Below are positions 1 through 12,340 of a stretch of 64,000 nucleotides of DNA, in pieces (the stretch's first letter is position 1; each line of letters begins with the position of its first letter). The notes beneath the pieces were generated by a model. It saw nothing but the letters and a program-made list of their open reading frames with translations. It did not search any database and was not told where the DNA came from. The stretch covers positions 1,589,001 to 1,653,000 of the forward strand of contig NC_073351.2 of NCBI RefSeq assembly GCF_027580225.2. The letters run 5' to 3'. Position numbers and translations under genes: made by a program. Origin of the DNA: Misgurnus anguillicaudatus (taxonomy: Eukaryota > Chordata > Actinopteri > Cypriniformes > Cobitidae).

Positions 1-1
1 T

Positions 2-560
2 CTTACCAACTACAGGACTAACCTCAGTTTTGCAGAATGTAACGCCTTGCTGGCTGAGGACCTAAATCTCTACTTTGCCCGCTTCGAGATGGAGCAACCA
101 GACACAGTCATACATCAGCCTGCGGCCCCTGGTAATTTTACCCTTACAGTGGAGGAGGATGAGGTGAGGCATACTTTGCGAGCCATAAAACCGAGGAAGG
201 GGGCTGGACCTGATGGTATCGCTGGACGTGTGCTTAAGGACTGATTTTCAACCAGTCACTGTCCCAGTCAACTGTACCACCCTGCCTGAAGTCCGGCCAG
301 TTGCACTCACCCCAGTGGTGATAAAGTGCTTTGAAAAACTGGTTCAGAGTCGCATTACCTCATTCTTTCCACCGACATTTAACCCATACCTGTTTGCATA
401 CAGGATGAACAGATCCACAGAGGGTGCCGTAGGTAGAGCCGTACATACAGTGCTGTCCCATTTGGAGCAGGAGGGGAGCTATTTGTGGAGCTTTTTGTGG
501 CCTACAGCTCCACCTTTAACACCATCCTTCCTCACCAACTGGTGGATAAACTGGTTGTAA
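2..560 (+). pseudogene. LINE reverse transcriptase fragment (L2/CR1/jockey-like)
   Basis: This is part of the reverse transcriptase of a non-LTR retrotransposon and runs in from the left edge. In frame 2 it reads to base 244 and contains the hallmark KPRKGAGPDGI (RT palm entry). A deletion or frameshift near 240-255 moves the reading to a second frame, which gives PVALTPVVIKCFEKLV and AYRMNRSTEGA. Near 480 the frame shifts again and reads YSSTFNTILPHQLVDKLV. The catalytic Asp expected just before YSS (VDYSS in related elements) reads Ala here. After about 560 the similarity stops, so the YADD box and 3' tail are missing. It is dead. Clade assignment (L2/CR1 versus other jockey-group LINEs) is from memory of fish elements and is less certain than the RT call. 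Confidence 0.85.
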
Positions 561-1500
561 TGGTTTGAATAAGAAAAGATTAATTGCACAGATTTAATTG
601 GGGATTCAAAAAAATTAATTGGGGATTAAAAATAGGAGAAGCAGGTGGATATTTTTCATTGTTGGTTGGTTGTGTTCACACGCACACACACATTTATGTC
701 CAAACACATAATGTTATATTGGTGAAACATTGGTGAGATATGTCAATTTTCAGACAACAAACATCCATGTTCAATAAAATAAACACAAAACCAAATGTGT
801 ATGTTTGCATGGCATACACATAAATAGACACAAGACACAGTACTGAAAATGTAGTACTGGGCTACTGGGTATTTGGTAACTGACAGTTCCTTAAATCTGT
901 TGCATTAGATCATACATATTGGTGAGGCCACTTTTTTATAATAATGTTAAACCAGTGTCCACAAATGTTTGTACCGAAGTCAAAATGTTTATTCAGCTTC
1001 TCATTTAAATCTCTTATCATTAATATATGCATCAGACGGTCAGCGATGTGATATTTCCTGAGACCAGTACAGTGCTAACAACTGAAAGCATATCTGACTA
1101 TAGCTCTTGAAGCTCTCTGGGAATTGAATTGCTATCCACTTCTCAATTGTTTACTCATTGTACAAGAATGAGTTAGACTATAAGCTAAACGCATACACAT
1201 TTTTTCAAGGTGCTTGCAAAATTCTTATCATGTTCCATGCTAGCAGTGAGTGGGCATTTTAAGAGAAACATCTGTACTGATCTGAGAACAGAGAGAGAGG
1301 GATTGTCACCAGCATATCAAACAACTGACTCTTCAGTGAATGTAATTTGAAATGTTGCACCAGCCATATGGATAAACATGCATCTCAAAGACACACACAT
1401 TCCCAGCAGCAGGAAAACCTACAGTACAGTAATACTGATAGTCCTGTCTACATGGATCTGGATTTTCTTGTTCTATGTTCTTTAATTGCCCTTTCTAAAC
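561..1500. other. AT-rich DNA, no gene seen
   Basis: No coding signal, RNA gene or clear terminal repeats are seen. There is a short CA tract near 680. The short ORF from about 1347 shows no family motif. Confidence 0.5.
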
Positions 1501-1730
1501 ACCCAGACATGTGTGATTTGACTCTGGTGCATCTTTGCTTTAATTCTGATTGTTTGCTGCCTGCCCTGATCTACCCGCCCCATTTGTCGTTTATGAATGT
1601 TTGCTGCCTGCCCTTTAACCGCCTGTTTTCTGATACTGTTGTGGATATTCTACTGGATTGCCGTGCTTTACTTGCTGCTGTTTTATATTTGTGCCACAGT
1701 CAATAAACAATACTGCAAACGGATCCAACA
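1500..1730 (+). repeat. possible LTR fragment
   Basis: The phrase GTTTGCTGCCTGCCCT occurs at about 1552 and again about 47 bases later. It is followed by a CT/TG-rich stretch, then AATAAACAATACTGC and a CGGATCC-like end. Fish LTRs of the gypsy type often end like this, with a polyadenylation signal shortly before the end. No primer-binding site or partner LTR was found, so this is a weak call. The ORF that spans it has no recognisable domain. Confidence 0.25.
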
Positions 1731-2796
1731 CAATCTGAGTCATTGTTACAAAAGTATATAGAGCAGAATTAAAAGTGAAATAGTAAGTTAAAGAAATATA
1801 AAAGAATAAGAACAATAAGTAATGCACAAAGGCAAATGATACATTCAAGACATAATATGCATTAAAAGCAGGGTTCATGATCTCTGAAAGCTAATGTTGA
1901 CATTTGAAATTACCTAAACAAACACGCCACCCCAATAGAATCTGGAATGTTTGAAATGTCTCAATTTGGTTTTGGTCACAGTGCGGGAACAACAGGTGCT
2001 TCTTAATATGTTTTGTTGTTTCCTAGCTCCTACGTCCTCCAACCCAGAAACCGATCGAGCTCTGCCATCTTGAATGGACATCTCAACTGCACCGTGAGAA
2101 GGCATTTCCGAGGAGTCATGAGTGACGATACAAACGTGTATCCTATGCGGAAGTGTTTTATATGTTAAACCTGACGCACATATTCTCCTCCACTTCACAT
2201 TGTCACGTCTTTCAATCATAACCAAACTCGCATAAATGTTGCATTAATCACAAAATCTTTCAGTTTGTACCATGTACTGCGACCATATATTTTGCAGGAG
2301 CGACTAATGTTTTTAAGTGGACACACTGGTGCCACTTACAAAAGTGATTGGTGCATATTTTTTATTTTTAATACTCAGACATGCTATATTACACAAGTGA
2401 TTACATCTATGGCTCATCCAGTCTCTCTCCCCTGACGCCTCCCTCCTCTGCGACATTCTCTCATTTAATTTGGACAGTCAGGTACCCCAGCAGTGAAAAA
2501 GTGTGGGCGCTAGTTAAATGTCTACCTAATGGATCAGTAAAGTTAGTTAAAAGATGTAAACTGTAAAAGATTTAGTAAAAAGAAGCACACAGTAAGTTTT
2601 ACTGTTTACAAAATATGTACTAAATTAAAAAGTATGGTAAAGTGATGCTAATACAAGAAATGATCTGTATTAATTGGTTATAAACATATTCATGCATTAA
2701 ACACATTTGGATGTAGCTTTCAGTGTTTCTTTCTTGTCCCAACTCGTGACTCTGGTGCTACCAAATTAAGTTCTGGTGCCACAACTTGGTGGCCAA
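1731..2796. other. no gene seen
   Basis: The stretch holds only short ORFs without motifs. Nothing repetitive could be delimited by eye. Confidence 0.45.
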
Positions 2797-2996
2797 CACT
2801 GAAAAAATTATTCATTCAATTTACTAATTTTTTTTAAGGTAAGTGGTTGCAATCAATTTATTTAAGCTACATTTAAACAAAAGTTTTTTGTTTTGTTTTG
2901 TTTTTTCTTTTTTTGTCTAAATGTAGCATAAATAAATTGTTTGCGACCGCTTACCTTAAAACATTTAATAAATTGAATGAATCCTTTTTTTCGGTG
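2797..2996. mobile_element. palindromic MITE, about 200 bp
   Basis: Two arms of roughly 70-85 bp are inverted copies of each other. The left arm contains TTCATTCAATTTACTAA and AAGGTAAGTGGTTGCAA. The right arm reads the complement (TTGCGACCGCTTACCTT, AATTGAATGAAT). They meet at a T-rich loop near 2885-2915. The ends are ACACTGAAAAAA and TTTTTTTCGGTG. It is non-autonomous with no ORF. Similar hairpin elements are very common in cyprinid genomes. Confidence 0.75.
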
Positions 2997-4563
2997 AATC
3001 TTGTCAAATGTTAAATGTCTAGAGCCCTGTCATGAGAAGATGATGGCTGCATAACACAGGACACAAATTTACAGTACTTTACAATTGCATTTATTAGTGA
3101 AAGTTGCATTAAAGTTTCACACTGACAACGTTACAGTGAATATTGCACTAAATAAAAGGTTTTAAACCTACTTAACCTCAAACGTTCTCCTTTGGGCTGG
3201 TGCAACTTTTTATTTTTTAGCTCCTGCATCTGTCTGTCATGGATTTACAATCCAGGTAATCTCTTATGAATAAAAGTTAAGTTACAGTCCTATACATTTT
3301 AATTGGTTATCTATATAAAGTTTTAGTTTTCAGATCAGTCTTTATTGACCGCTTTAGTTCATGATTTAATTCAGGCACTAGTACATTATTATGTGCTCCC
3401 TATAGTAAATGTTTTTTTAATGTCTTAAAGAGAGTATATCTTTAATAATGACCAGACCACAGTGTTTATGTTGTCAGCAAAGTATTTTAAAGTATTTTCT
3501 TGATTATAATTTAATCATATTTTGTAAATCACTTTCCTTTCACTTAATGTACCACAGAACTACAAGATGCAAACAGTTTAAACAGAACAGTGCCGCCACC
3601 TGCTGGACAAAATTAATGTTACATTGATGTTTCTACACAGTGTGGTGAAAGTTGTCACAACAGTGTCAAATTTTGTCTTTCCATAACCTAATAAATGAAT
3701 TAACTTTTTGGTTTTTTACATGTTGTTTAGACAACCCACAAACAACATGTACACCTCACTGTACTGAAGCGTGAATATTAGCCTTTTAAATTTTAAGTGA
3801 CCATTGGGATATTAGAGAAGAGTCACTTTGGCTGCGTTTACATTTTGCATTAAAGCCGCTCTATGCATTGTCAGCGTTTTTGTCAAACAGCGACCCCTAG
3901 AGTCGCTGGAGAATACTTGCAACTGTCGTAATTTCCCACTCTAGTACTCTGAAGATAATGACCAGGTAATGTTTCACAATTTCATACAAATATTAGGCTA
4001 CTGCATAGTCTACTAAACTACAGATGATGTTAATAGGATAATAAGAAGTTTATTCCAAGTGTAGAGTGCATATAATAATAAAGTACCGCGTTTGCTAGCT
4101 TATAACATTTTTACATGATCATAACGTTGTTCATTATAATGTCACTATACATGATTATTGTTATTTATCATAATAGTTTGCAAATTGTGCATGTTTACAC
4201 TATTTACAACCTCTAGGCTTATTTATGTCCTGATAATTATGTGAGATAACTGTTGTCATGATAATCGCATGACATACTACAAGCAAGCACAACAACATAC
4301 AACATAGACCGCAAACAAGTTTACAAATGAGAGATTTACTTACTAGTCCATCAACAAGATTGCCAGATCAGCATCCCATCCAGTGCTGTCTTTTAGCTCA
4401 CGCCGAGTAAAAACCTGACCGAGTGGGACTTTTGTCCGGTTCCTAACGCGGTCAGATTCTCTTTTCCTTTTCCTACTCTCTTCCGAACGCGCTTTCTTAT
4501 CTTTTAAATAGTTTAGCCTCACGTCTCAAATTCGCGCGTGCAGTTGTTGTTATAGGCTTGATC
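2997..4563. other. AT-rich DNA, no gene seen
   Basis: No supported coding or RNA feature is present. The stretch from about 4380 to 4560 is more GC-rich and may belong to the repeat that follows, but I could not place its end. Confidence 0.45.
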
Positions 4564-4564
4564 G

Positions 4565-4690
4565 ACTTCATGCAGCGCTGCAAGAACCGACAGCCGGATG
4601 ACGTCAAAGTGCCATCTCGGATCATTCTCGCGGTACTTTGACGTCATCCGGCGGTCGGTTCTTGCAGCGCCGCACGAAGCCGAACAAGCC
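4565..4690. repeat. GC-rich hairpin repeat, copy 1
   Basis: An inverted repeat is centred near 4622. The left arm reads GCAGCGCTGCAAGAACCGAC then GGATGACGTCAAAGTGCC. The right arm reads TACTTTGACGTCATCC then GGTCGGTTCTTGCAGCGC. Arms are about 50 bp with few mismatches. The right arm plus its flank (CCGCACGAAG, CGAACAAGCC) recurs at 42.6 kb in the same order, so this is a dispersed family. The overlapping short ORFs on both strands come from the palindrome and are not genes. Confidence 0.75.
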
Positions 4691-5889
4691 TAACGTGTGT
4701 GACGTCGTTGCCGTAAAGCAAGTCGTGATTCTCGCGAGATTTGTCAGGGGCGGTTCTCTCAAGCTTGCATTGGCGGTTTTGCTAGCGGCGTCCTCCCCGA
4801 GCTTCAACAGAAGGATGATTCGCCCTATTATGACTTTGTTTACCACTGAAATAACTTTGAAGCTGTTATATTAAGATAAAACAACTGCATAGTGTGTCTT
4901 TAACATGCGATCTCGGTGATCTGTTCACGCAGATCCGATCATCCGTATATCAGGACACGGCACGTTTACATTTGTCACATAAATGTGGCTTCTGTATCTG
5001 GATGTGTGATCGGATCCCGTTCAGGGAGACGCGCTAGGTGGATAGCTGTCAATCACAGATGGCTACAGCTGTCTTTAGCCACATGATTATTGTAGCCGTA
5101 CAACTTCCTAAATTTCCTGTTCATGTCTCCCTCTATAGCGCGTATAGTAATGTAATTTACACACACATTTATAAGTAACTTACTTTGTATAAAACCAATA
5201 TTGAATAAATGTATTTAGTTAATGTTATTATGGTTTGTACGTGTTTTCAAGTAACTTAAAATGTGTTAAATGAGATAGAAACTGCTGACTGACCAGAAAG
5301 AAGCGCAACATTCACGTTGATATGTCGCCATGGAAACTCAAACATTATAACGATTCATTCAATTCTGCCATTAAATATTAAATCACTCCATAAATAGTGG
5401 AAACATGTTAAACATATGACTGAATAAGTTAAATACAGTCAGCAGTGTTAAAATGCGTTTGTAAATCGATTTATTTCAAGATACGTTTAAGCTCGCTAGC
5501 ATTTCTCCACAAATATAAATGCGTCTCTCGCCTGCGCTCCATGACATAACGTCCTTTATTTTTGACAGCTGTCAGTGAGAGGAGATGATAGTGGGCGGGG
5601 TTTTGTGTGACGTTGGCCTGCAAATGCAGATACGATGGCTGGATTGCGTTTACATTACACTGAGATCCAATCACAAAGCGTCCTCGACTACCTCTGCATT
5701 AGGACACACAGATCGGATAACATTCCGAACACAAACGCGTTTACACTTGTCTTTTCAATGTGTAGGTGGACAACATCCGGATACAGGTCGCATGTTAATG
5801 CCAAGTGTAAACGCAGCCTTTGTTACATCTTGTTACATTCGTTAGTATTGGTACTTATTTATGTCAGCAAAAAATATCATCTAAATACT
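4691..5889. other. intergenic, with scattered repeat-like segments
   Basis: Segments near 4910-5040 and 5630-5820 contain GTTTACA..CTTG and GATCGGAT phrases. These resemble the ends of dispersed elements found elsewhere in the window (for example at 63.57 kb). Boundaries are not clear. Short ORFs here have no domain signature. Confidence 0.4.
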
Positions 5890-6120
5890 GAATTAAAGTG
5901 ATAGTTCACCCAAAAATGCTAATTCTGTCATTATTTTCTCATCCTCATGTTGCTCTAAACCTGTATGAATTTCTTTTTTCTGATGAACACAAAAGGAGAT
6001 ATTTTGATAAATGATGGTAAGCACACAGCTGATTGTAACCATTGACTATCATAGAAGGAAAACAAATACAATGGAATTCAATGGGTACCGTCAGCTGAAT
6101 GCTTACCATCATTATCAAAA
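5890..6120. repeat. cyprinid dispersed repeat (ATAGTTCACCC family)
   Basis: It begins with GTGATAGTTCACCCAAAAAT and continues with CTGTATGAATTTCTTT and GATGAACACAAAAGGAGAT. I recognise these as a highly repeated non-autonomous element in zebrafish and carp. The expected inverted end (TTGGGTGAACTAT) is not present, so the copy is truncated on the right. Confidence 0.7.
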
Positions 6121-7310
6121 ACAGGTCTTATTAACAGGTGTAAAATGTCGTGAAGACACCGCCTGACTGTCGACGCCTGAACAAGAGACCCACTGACTGA
6201 AGTGAAAGGGTTGGCTGGTGTCACTGCAGTTAGTGACCTGGGTCACCAGTATTTAAACCATTTAAAGGCATTTTATCTGTTATATGTTCTGTAAAAACAG
6301 GTTCATAAAAGGCCGATAAAGCCTGCAAAAACAAAAAATCGGTTGGGCTCTACTAGAAACCCTTTTTTGAAGTACAAAGTCTAAATTTAATTGGCTGACA
6401 TCTGCAGGATTTCCATGATTGTGGTCTGGGGTGGTCTGTAAAGATCTACCATAAGACAAAGCTGTGTCAAGTGTGCAATATGCATGCTTAACTTCCGCGT
6501 TTCACTCAAGATTTCTCTTTCAGCTTCCGGTACAGTAGATTTAAAGCAGTGGGACGGCAGAATGGCTAAAGTTTATTTGTGGTTTGCTGGATTTACCCAA
6601 AGTTACAATCTATGATGTGTGAAGAATTGCCCAGATGTGCAAATTCAAATAAAACAAAAAGTTTTGTCTGTCTTTTTATCTCTGTAAAAAACTAAATGCA
6701 GGACTTTAAACACGTCACGTGTCTTTACGGGATCTTTACTGTTTGTGTGTGAACGCATGCACAAATTCCAGAAAATCATTGGCAGTGTGAATGAACCAAA
6801 AATCAAACAATCCCAGACAAATTTTCCGTGTACTTTCTGTAATGTCTGTGTGAAAAGGACTTCTGTAGGGTTACTCAGCTGTTACTCAGAGCCCTCATTA
6901 GTTCACGTCAAGATTCCAGTGACAGGAGTGGAAGGGAGGGAGAGTGGGAGATGTAATGCAACACATAATGAACCACGGTTAAGGAAAGAGCCATCAGGTG
7001 TCCAGGTTAGTAAAGAGATAAGATAAGGAGAAACATACAAAGGATGAAAGTATGTATGCTGCTATGTCACTCATCTCAATATGAGTATAATATGTATACA
7101 ATGAAGTACATATATGTACACACACACACACACATACATATATGTTTGCAGAACAGCAAAGCCATTGCAGGTGCTGCAGTAAAAGAGGTGCATGCCGTCA
7201 GACATAGAGCACGTCAAGATTGACATCAACACGGCATTATGATCACGTGCAGATTCTGTGGTAAAGAACACGAAAAAACACAGAAATGCCCCACTCTTGG
7301 TAAAAAATTA
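6121..7310. other. no gene seen
   Basis: Only short ORFs without motifs. A short CA microsatellite lies at about 7119-7135. Confidence 0.45.
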
Positions 7311-7990
7311 TTGGGATGCACCGAAATGAAAATGTTGTGGCCAAAAACCGAAAAAGACGAAACCAAGGCTGAAAACCGAAACACTAAAATTATTATTAGC
7401 ACAATTGCATTTATGGCTATGACTGTGTACTGACTTTACTAGGGGTGTGACGGATCAAAAAAACTCACGGTTTGGATCACATTAAACCACATTATTTTAA
7501 AACACAGATCAGATTATTTTTCGGATCAGAAAAAAGGGATGGGAAAAATCTAATAACAAATAAAGAAATGACAAACATTTATAAAAAAGAACAAAGTTGC
7601 ACATTAAAGGATAATTCCGAAAGGTTTTACATTCGCTTGCTTTTTGATACGCGTCTCTCTGTGTGTGCACTACTGAGTGCACTTAAACACGCGCACACAC
7701 ACAGATGGAGGGCGAATTACAAACAGCGCAGCATAAACAGTCGCTCCACATAAAAACAATATACTGATTTACGACTTCGGGTGCTAGGGACACAGGGATA
7801 CTGAAATACGTCCAAACCGCAGACATGTTGCTTCAGACAAGCATGTGCAGGTTGCGGTTTCTGTTTGCGTCCTCACAACATTTCGGCCATATTGTTTTGT
7901 TGATAAAAGTCTTTCGGACGAAAACGGAAATTGCTCTTTTGGGACATTTCGGCCAAAAAAATTCAGTGGCCGAAAATTCGGTGCATCCAT
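7311..7990. mobile_element. non-autonomous hAT-like element
   Basis: The left end TTGGGATGCACCGAAAT and right end ATTCGGTGCATCCAT are inverted copies. GGGATGCACCGA is a terminal motif typical of hAT elements in vertebrates. Repeats of GGCCGAAA/TTTCGGCC lie just inside both ends. A second hAT-like terminus (AGGGGTGTGACGGATC, about 7440) inside suggests a nested fragment. No transposase is encoded, and no convincing 8-bp target duplication was found. A related left end (AGAGATGCACCGAA) occurs at 45.2 kb. Confidence 0.65.
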
Positions 7991-8815
7991 CTTTTTTTTT
8001 AAGTGTTGAAAGGCCAATCACTCTGCAGTTAAATGTAGAGCCCAGCTGAGACATGGGAACCATAAATCAGTAAACAAAGTGACTAAAAATGACAGTCATG
8101 AGTTATTAACAAAGTTCGGGAGGAACACGTTCAAATAATCAACCTAATCACCTCAACTATGACCAGCTGTTGACAATCAGCAATCAGCTATCCACCTGAT
8201 CGGCATCAACAGAAACCTATATAGACTGGAAACCAACTCACCCTCATTCCTCGATAGTTTCAGCATCCCTCCCCCTCCCCTTCTCCGCATGATTGCATAG
8301 TCACCTTACTAACCAGAACAGGGGGGATTGTTCTGGGTTCGGGCCTAAGGCTGAGCCCGGAACCCTCTCCCCGCCAGGAAGCGCTCCGGGCTCAGTACAT
8401 TAACTAGCTCGGAGCCCTCTCCTCGGACAGCACGCCAAATACGCATATTAATAACTCTGTTCTGAATTATTTGTAAGTGTGAACTCGTGAATCTCCCTGT
8501 TGGTGTAGCAAACTCAGAGACTGTAAACAAAAATAAGAAAGACAAGTTAAAGAAATCACAGATATACACAGAAATGCTTTTGGGAAAGGACCTTGTGAAA
8601 TTTTACTGACTATGTTTTGACTGTGGAGCAAGTTGTAATGTAATTCATATTAATCTGCTAAGCCCAGATAAAAAAGGGAAATGATACAAAAGGTCTGTGC
8701 TAGTAATGTGCAAAGTAAAAGTAAGAAACCAGAGAAACCACAAACTGTAAAGGCTGAAAATCCTGGTTGTCGATAACAACTGAACTGTCCCCCTAATAGG
8801 AAAGAGATCAAGCGA
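7991..8815. other. possible 5' region of the gypsy remnant
   Basis: A TATATAGAC box lies at about 8218, followed by a GC-rich stretch (8340-8440). This arrangement would fit an LTR promoter and leader upstream of the pol relic, but no second LTR was found. No gag domain is recognisable in the frames between 8480 and 8815. Confidence 0.25.
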
Positions 8816-9653
8816 AGCGATGAAGCTCATTAAAGTGCATTACAAAAACATTCTTGCAACAGACACCATAGTCAGCACAGAAAAACCTACATCACTACAG
8901 CAGATAAAGACTGAGTATGCTGATGTATTCACAGGCGATGGCTGTCTGGAGGGAGAATACAAATTTGAGAATGACAACACTGTAAAACCTGTACAATTCC
9001 CAAAAAGATGAGTTCCAGTGTCCATGATGAAACCTTTGAAAAAGAACTTCAAGATCTTCAGAAGAGAGAAATCATTGCGCCAGTAGAGAGTAGTACGAAT
9101 TGAATGAGTAATATGGTGGTTGTACAGAAGCTCAACAGCAGAGTATATATAGATCCGCGAACCTTGAACAGAGCTTTGAAACACTGTCATTTCCCACTAC
9201 CCACCATAGATGACATACTCCCTGAACTGTCTAAAGCCAAAGTGTTTATAGTGTGTGACGTTAAAAGTTGATTATGGAACGTCAAGCTGGAGGAAGAGTC
9301 CAGCAATCTCACCACATCTGCTTCCCCATTTGGAAAATATCAATGGCTGCGAATGCCCATTGGGCATAAGTCCGGTCCCTGAAATCTTTCAGAGGTAGCT
9401 CACATCTGCATTAAAGGGGCCTGCCAGGAATATACTTCATTGCTGATGATGTGCTCATTACAAGACAAGGAGAGATCATGATGATAAACTGAAAGCATTT
9501 TTTGCGCCGTGCAGAGAGAAAGGTATCAAGCTAAATGCTGACAAGCTAAAACATAAGCAAAGAGAAGTCTCGTACAATTGGACACCGCCTGACATCCGAT
9601 GGATTGAAAATAGACCCAGACAAAGTTTGAGCAATAACACACATGCCGAAACT

Positions 9654-9949
9654 CCCTATTGAAAAATCCAGCTAAGACCAGCATAAGCTGGTAGCTGGTT
9701 TTAGCTGGTTTAAGGTGGTTTATGCTGGTCCTCCCAGCCTGACAAAGCTGTTCATGCTGGTGGGCCAGCTGGTCTCCCAGCCTGACCAGCTAAGTCCAGC
9801 TTAAAAAGTGACCAAACAATGGCTAGACCAGCTTGCTACACCAGCAAGACCAGCTTCCTACACCAGCAAAACCAGCTAAAATCAAGCTGGAGACCAGCTA
9901 AAACCAGCTCACCAGCTTATGCTGGTTTTAGCTGGATTTTTCAGTAGGG
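9654..9949. mobile_element. CCAGC-rich MITE, copy 1
   Basis: The ends are CCCTATTGAAAAATCCAGCT and AGCTGGATTTTTCAGTAGGG, inverted copies of each other. The body is made of many CCAGCT/AGCTGG short repeats in both orientations. It sits inside the gypsy pol between RT and RNase H: the flanking codons read KLP on the left and LTDVKGLQRLL on the right. Further copies are at 30098-30261 and, partially, 59350-59495. Confidence 0.85.
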
Positions 9950-10365
9950 CTAACAGATGTAAAAGGACTTCAAAGACTACTATGAATGCTAAATTGCCTT
10001 TTAAAGTTTTGTGCACATCTTTCAGACCAGTGTGAGGCCCTGAGACAGCTAATCTGCAAAAACTGTCAAGGGAGATGGGCTGTGCAGCATGAAGAGGTGT
10101 TCTGTAAAATAAAAGAAACAATTGCAAATGCTCCAGTGTTAAAGTGTTACAACCCTGATGAAGTACCAATCTGATGCCTCACATGGAGGCCTTGGTGCTG
10201 CACTCATGCAAGGAGGTAATCTGGTAGCAGAGCATTAACACGCACAGAACGGGGCTACGCACAGATAAAGAAGGAGTTATTAGCTCTACTGTTTGGAATG
10301 GAAAAGTTTCACCATTATACATATGGATGGAAAGTAGCAGCACAAACTGATCACCTACCCTTAGA

Positions 10366-10558
10366 CCAGGGCTATTAAAATCTTGCCCTGGAGGGCCGAG
10401 CACTACAGAGTTTAGCTCCAACCCTAATCAAACTTAACCACCTGTAATTGTCTAGTGATCATGAAGACCTTGATTACCTTGCTCAGGTGTGTTTGATCAG
10501 GGTTGGAGCTAAACTCAGCAGTGCTCCGGCCCTCCAGGGTAAGATTTGAATAGTCCTG
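10366..10558. mobile_element. short palindromic MITE in gypsy RNase H/connector
   Basis: Inverted arms of about 65-70 bp. Left: GGGCTATTAAAATCTTGCCC, GGAGGGCCG, GAGTTTAGCTCCAACCCTAA. Right: GGTTGGAGCTAAACTC, CGGCCCTCCAGGGTAAGATT. The CTCAGGTGTGTTTGATC...GGTTGGAGC wording is a very common cyprinid repeat. No ORF. Confidence 0.75.
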
Positions 10559-10559
10559 C

Positions 10560-10998
10560 CTAAAGCCCAGGATACACTGCACGATTATTGGCTGTCCCAG
10601 ACGAAAGATTGCCATCGTGAAACAATCGTCTCGATTTCTGTGATCGTGGCTCTTCATCGGTGGTCCTATGTCGTACAATGAGAGAGGTTCAAAGACGTCC
10701 GTTTTCCCGGTCTTGAGTCCAAAGATAGTTTACGATAGTTTTCTGAAAGTGTCAGAAATTTGGCCCGATCACCGCAGAATGTATTTGCTGCTACAACCTG
10801 CACGCTGGAATTTGTTTACCACAAGCGCATGCTGGTGATGTTGTGCTAACGTGTGACGCAGCCGCTGAAACTTCTGTGGCATCATCGTACAGTCTACATG
10901 CCAGTAGTACCAGAGTTTAAACGATTCATGTCACACAGTGTGATAAGGTAATGATCTTATAGGAGAACAAAAATCCTGCAGTGTATTCCGGGCTTTAG
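10560..10998. mobile_element. DNA element with CTAAAGCCC ends
   Basis: The left end CTAAAGCCCAGGATACACTG matches the complement of the right end CAGTGTATTCCGGGCTTTAG. It adjoins the previous MITE almost directly, and the gypsy frame resumes beyond it (RKPLLSALERLQRMM from about 11005). It is non-autonomous. Confidence 0.7.
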
Positions 10999-12340
10999 AC
11001 AATATCCTGCGTAAGCCCCTGCTTAGTGCACTTGAAAGACTCCAAAGAATGATGCTGAGACTTACGATGACTTATGAGACTTCTAAAAATATGATGTGGA
11101 TGTTGTGTATGTGCCAGGACCAGAGATGTGGCTTTAAGTCGAGCATATCTGCCTGAAAGCACGGCCACTGGATCTGTTGAAGCAGAGTCAGAGACTATTA
11201 AAATGACACAACACCTATCAATCTCAGTGGACAGGCTTAAGTTAAGTCGATCTGCAACAAAATAGGACAACACTTTGAAGACACTTATTAAAGGTTGGCC
11301 AAGGAACAAAGCTGACACACCACAAGAAATACTGTATGTCATTATTACCTGTTATTACCTGCTGAGCTACCAGGATAGAATTGTTTTCAGGGGTGAATTA
11401 TCCTTAAGCAACTTTGGAGGGAAATAACCCCATCTATACACTACTCTTACTGGTGTGGAAGGATGCCTTAGGAGGGCCAGAGAGTACTGGCAAGGAATGA
11501 ATGAGCAGATTAAATCACTTGTACAGCAGTGTGACAACTGCTGCGCAGTTGACTGTAACCAGCAAAGAAGACACTGCGTCCACATGATATGCCAGACAGA
11601 CCTTGGGCCAAGGTAGGCACGGGACCTGCACTGTCCTTATTACAGAAAATTATTATTCCAATTTTTGGGAAATTGATTTTCTGACAGACACTAAATCTAC
11701 GGTCATAAGAAAGCTGAAAGGTCGCTTTGCCTGTCAGGGTATGTCAGACATTGTCATCCCTGACAATGGCCCACAGTTTTCGTCACAGGATAGTTTAGTC
11801 ACCATTTGGGAATTATGCACAAAGCCTTATCACCTGACTATCCTCAGAGTAATGGCAAGGCAGAATCAGCGGTCAAAACTTCCAAGAGACGTTATGATGT
11901 TAAAAGCACAAATTTCAAGACAGGATCCATATATTGCAATCCTGGACCACAGAAACACTGCAACTCCAGCCAAAGACTTAGACACTAAGCTGGCCCTGTG
12001 AGAATACAACCATTTGGGCATTATAAGATCTGGAGAAAGAGGACGGTGGTGTCATAAGGAGGAACAGGAGACATCTCTGAAGGATCATGGAATGACCCCC
12101 AGAGTCTTCAACCAAACAGAGACTGTTGCTCATGACAATACAAAACATGCAGAAACAGCAGATGCTCAATCCCACCTTACCAGCACTGTGAAAAATCAAA
12201 TGCAGAACACTCAACAGTCAGACATCCCAGCATCGGTTATCACAGTAGCAGTATGTTTAATAAGGAAATCACAATATTTAAATGATTATATGACAAGTTA
12301 AAAAAAGAATGAACATGTGAAATAACCACACAGAAGTAAA

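Larger units (their letters stand above)
8816..12290 (+). pseudogene. Ty3/gypsy-type pol remnant (RT, RNase H, integrase)
   Basis: This is a decayed retrotransposon polyprotein read in many frames. From 8820 comes the pre-RT segment with YADVFTGDGCLEGEYKF. The RT follows with YIDPRTLNRALKHCHFPLP at about 9147-9205, then a CDVKS box and the catalytic IADDVLIT at about 9435. RNase H segments lie at 9980-10360 (for example ALMQGG, RGYAQIKKELLAL). Integrase lies at about 11290-12000, with a zinc-binding-type segment (QQCDNCC) and core pieces NYYSNFWEIDFLTDTKST and DNGPQFSS. There are frameshifts and stops throughout, including a stop right after the CDVKS box. Three MITEs interrupt the coding order (9654-9949, 10366-10558, 10560-10998). 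It cannot make a working protein. Gypsy-group assignment rests on RT-RH-INT order and motif wording. Confidence 0.85.

Noticed and set aside
1347..1706. 119-codon plus-strand ORF
   Set aside because: Composition is that of a repeat (GTTTGCTGCCTGCCCT twice), possibly an LTR. No domain.
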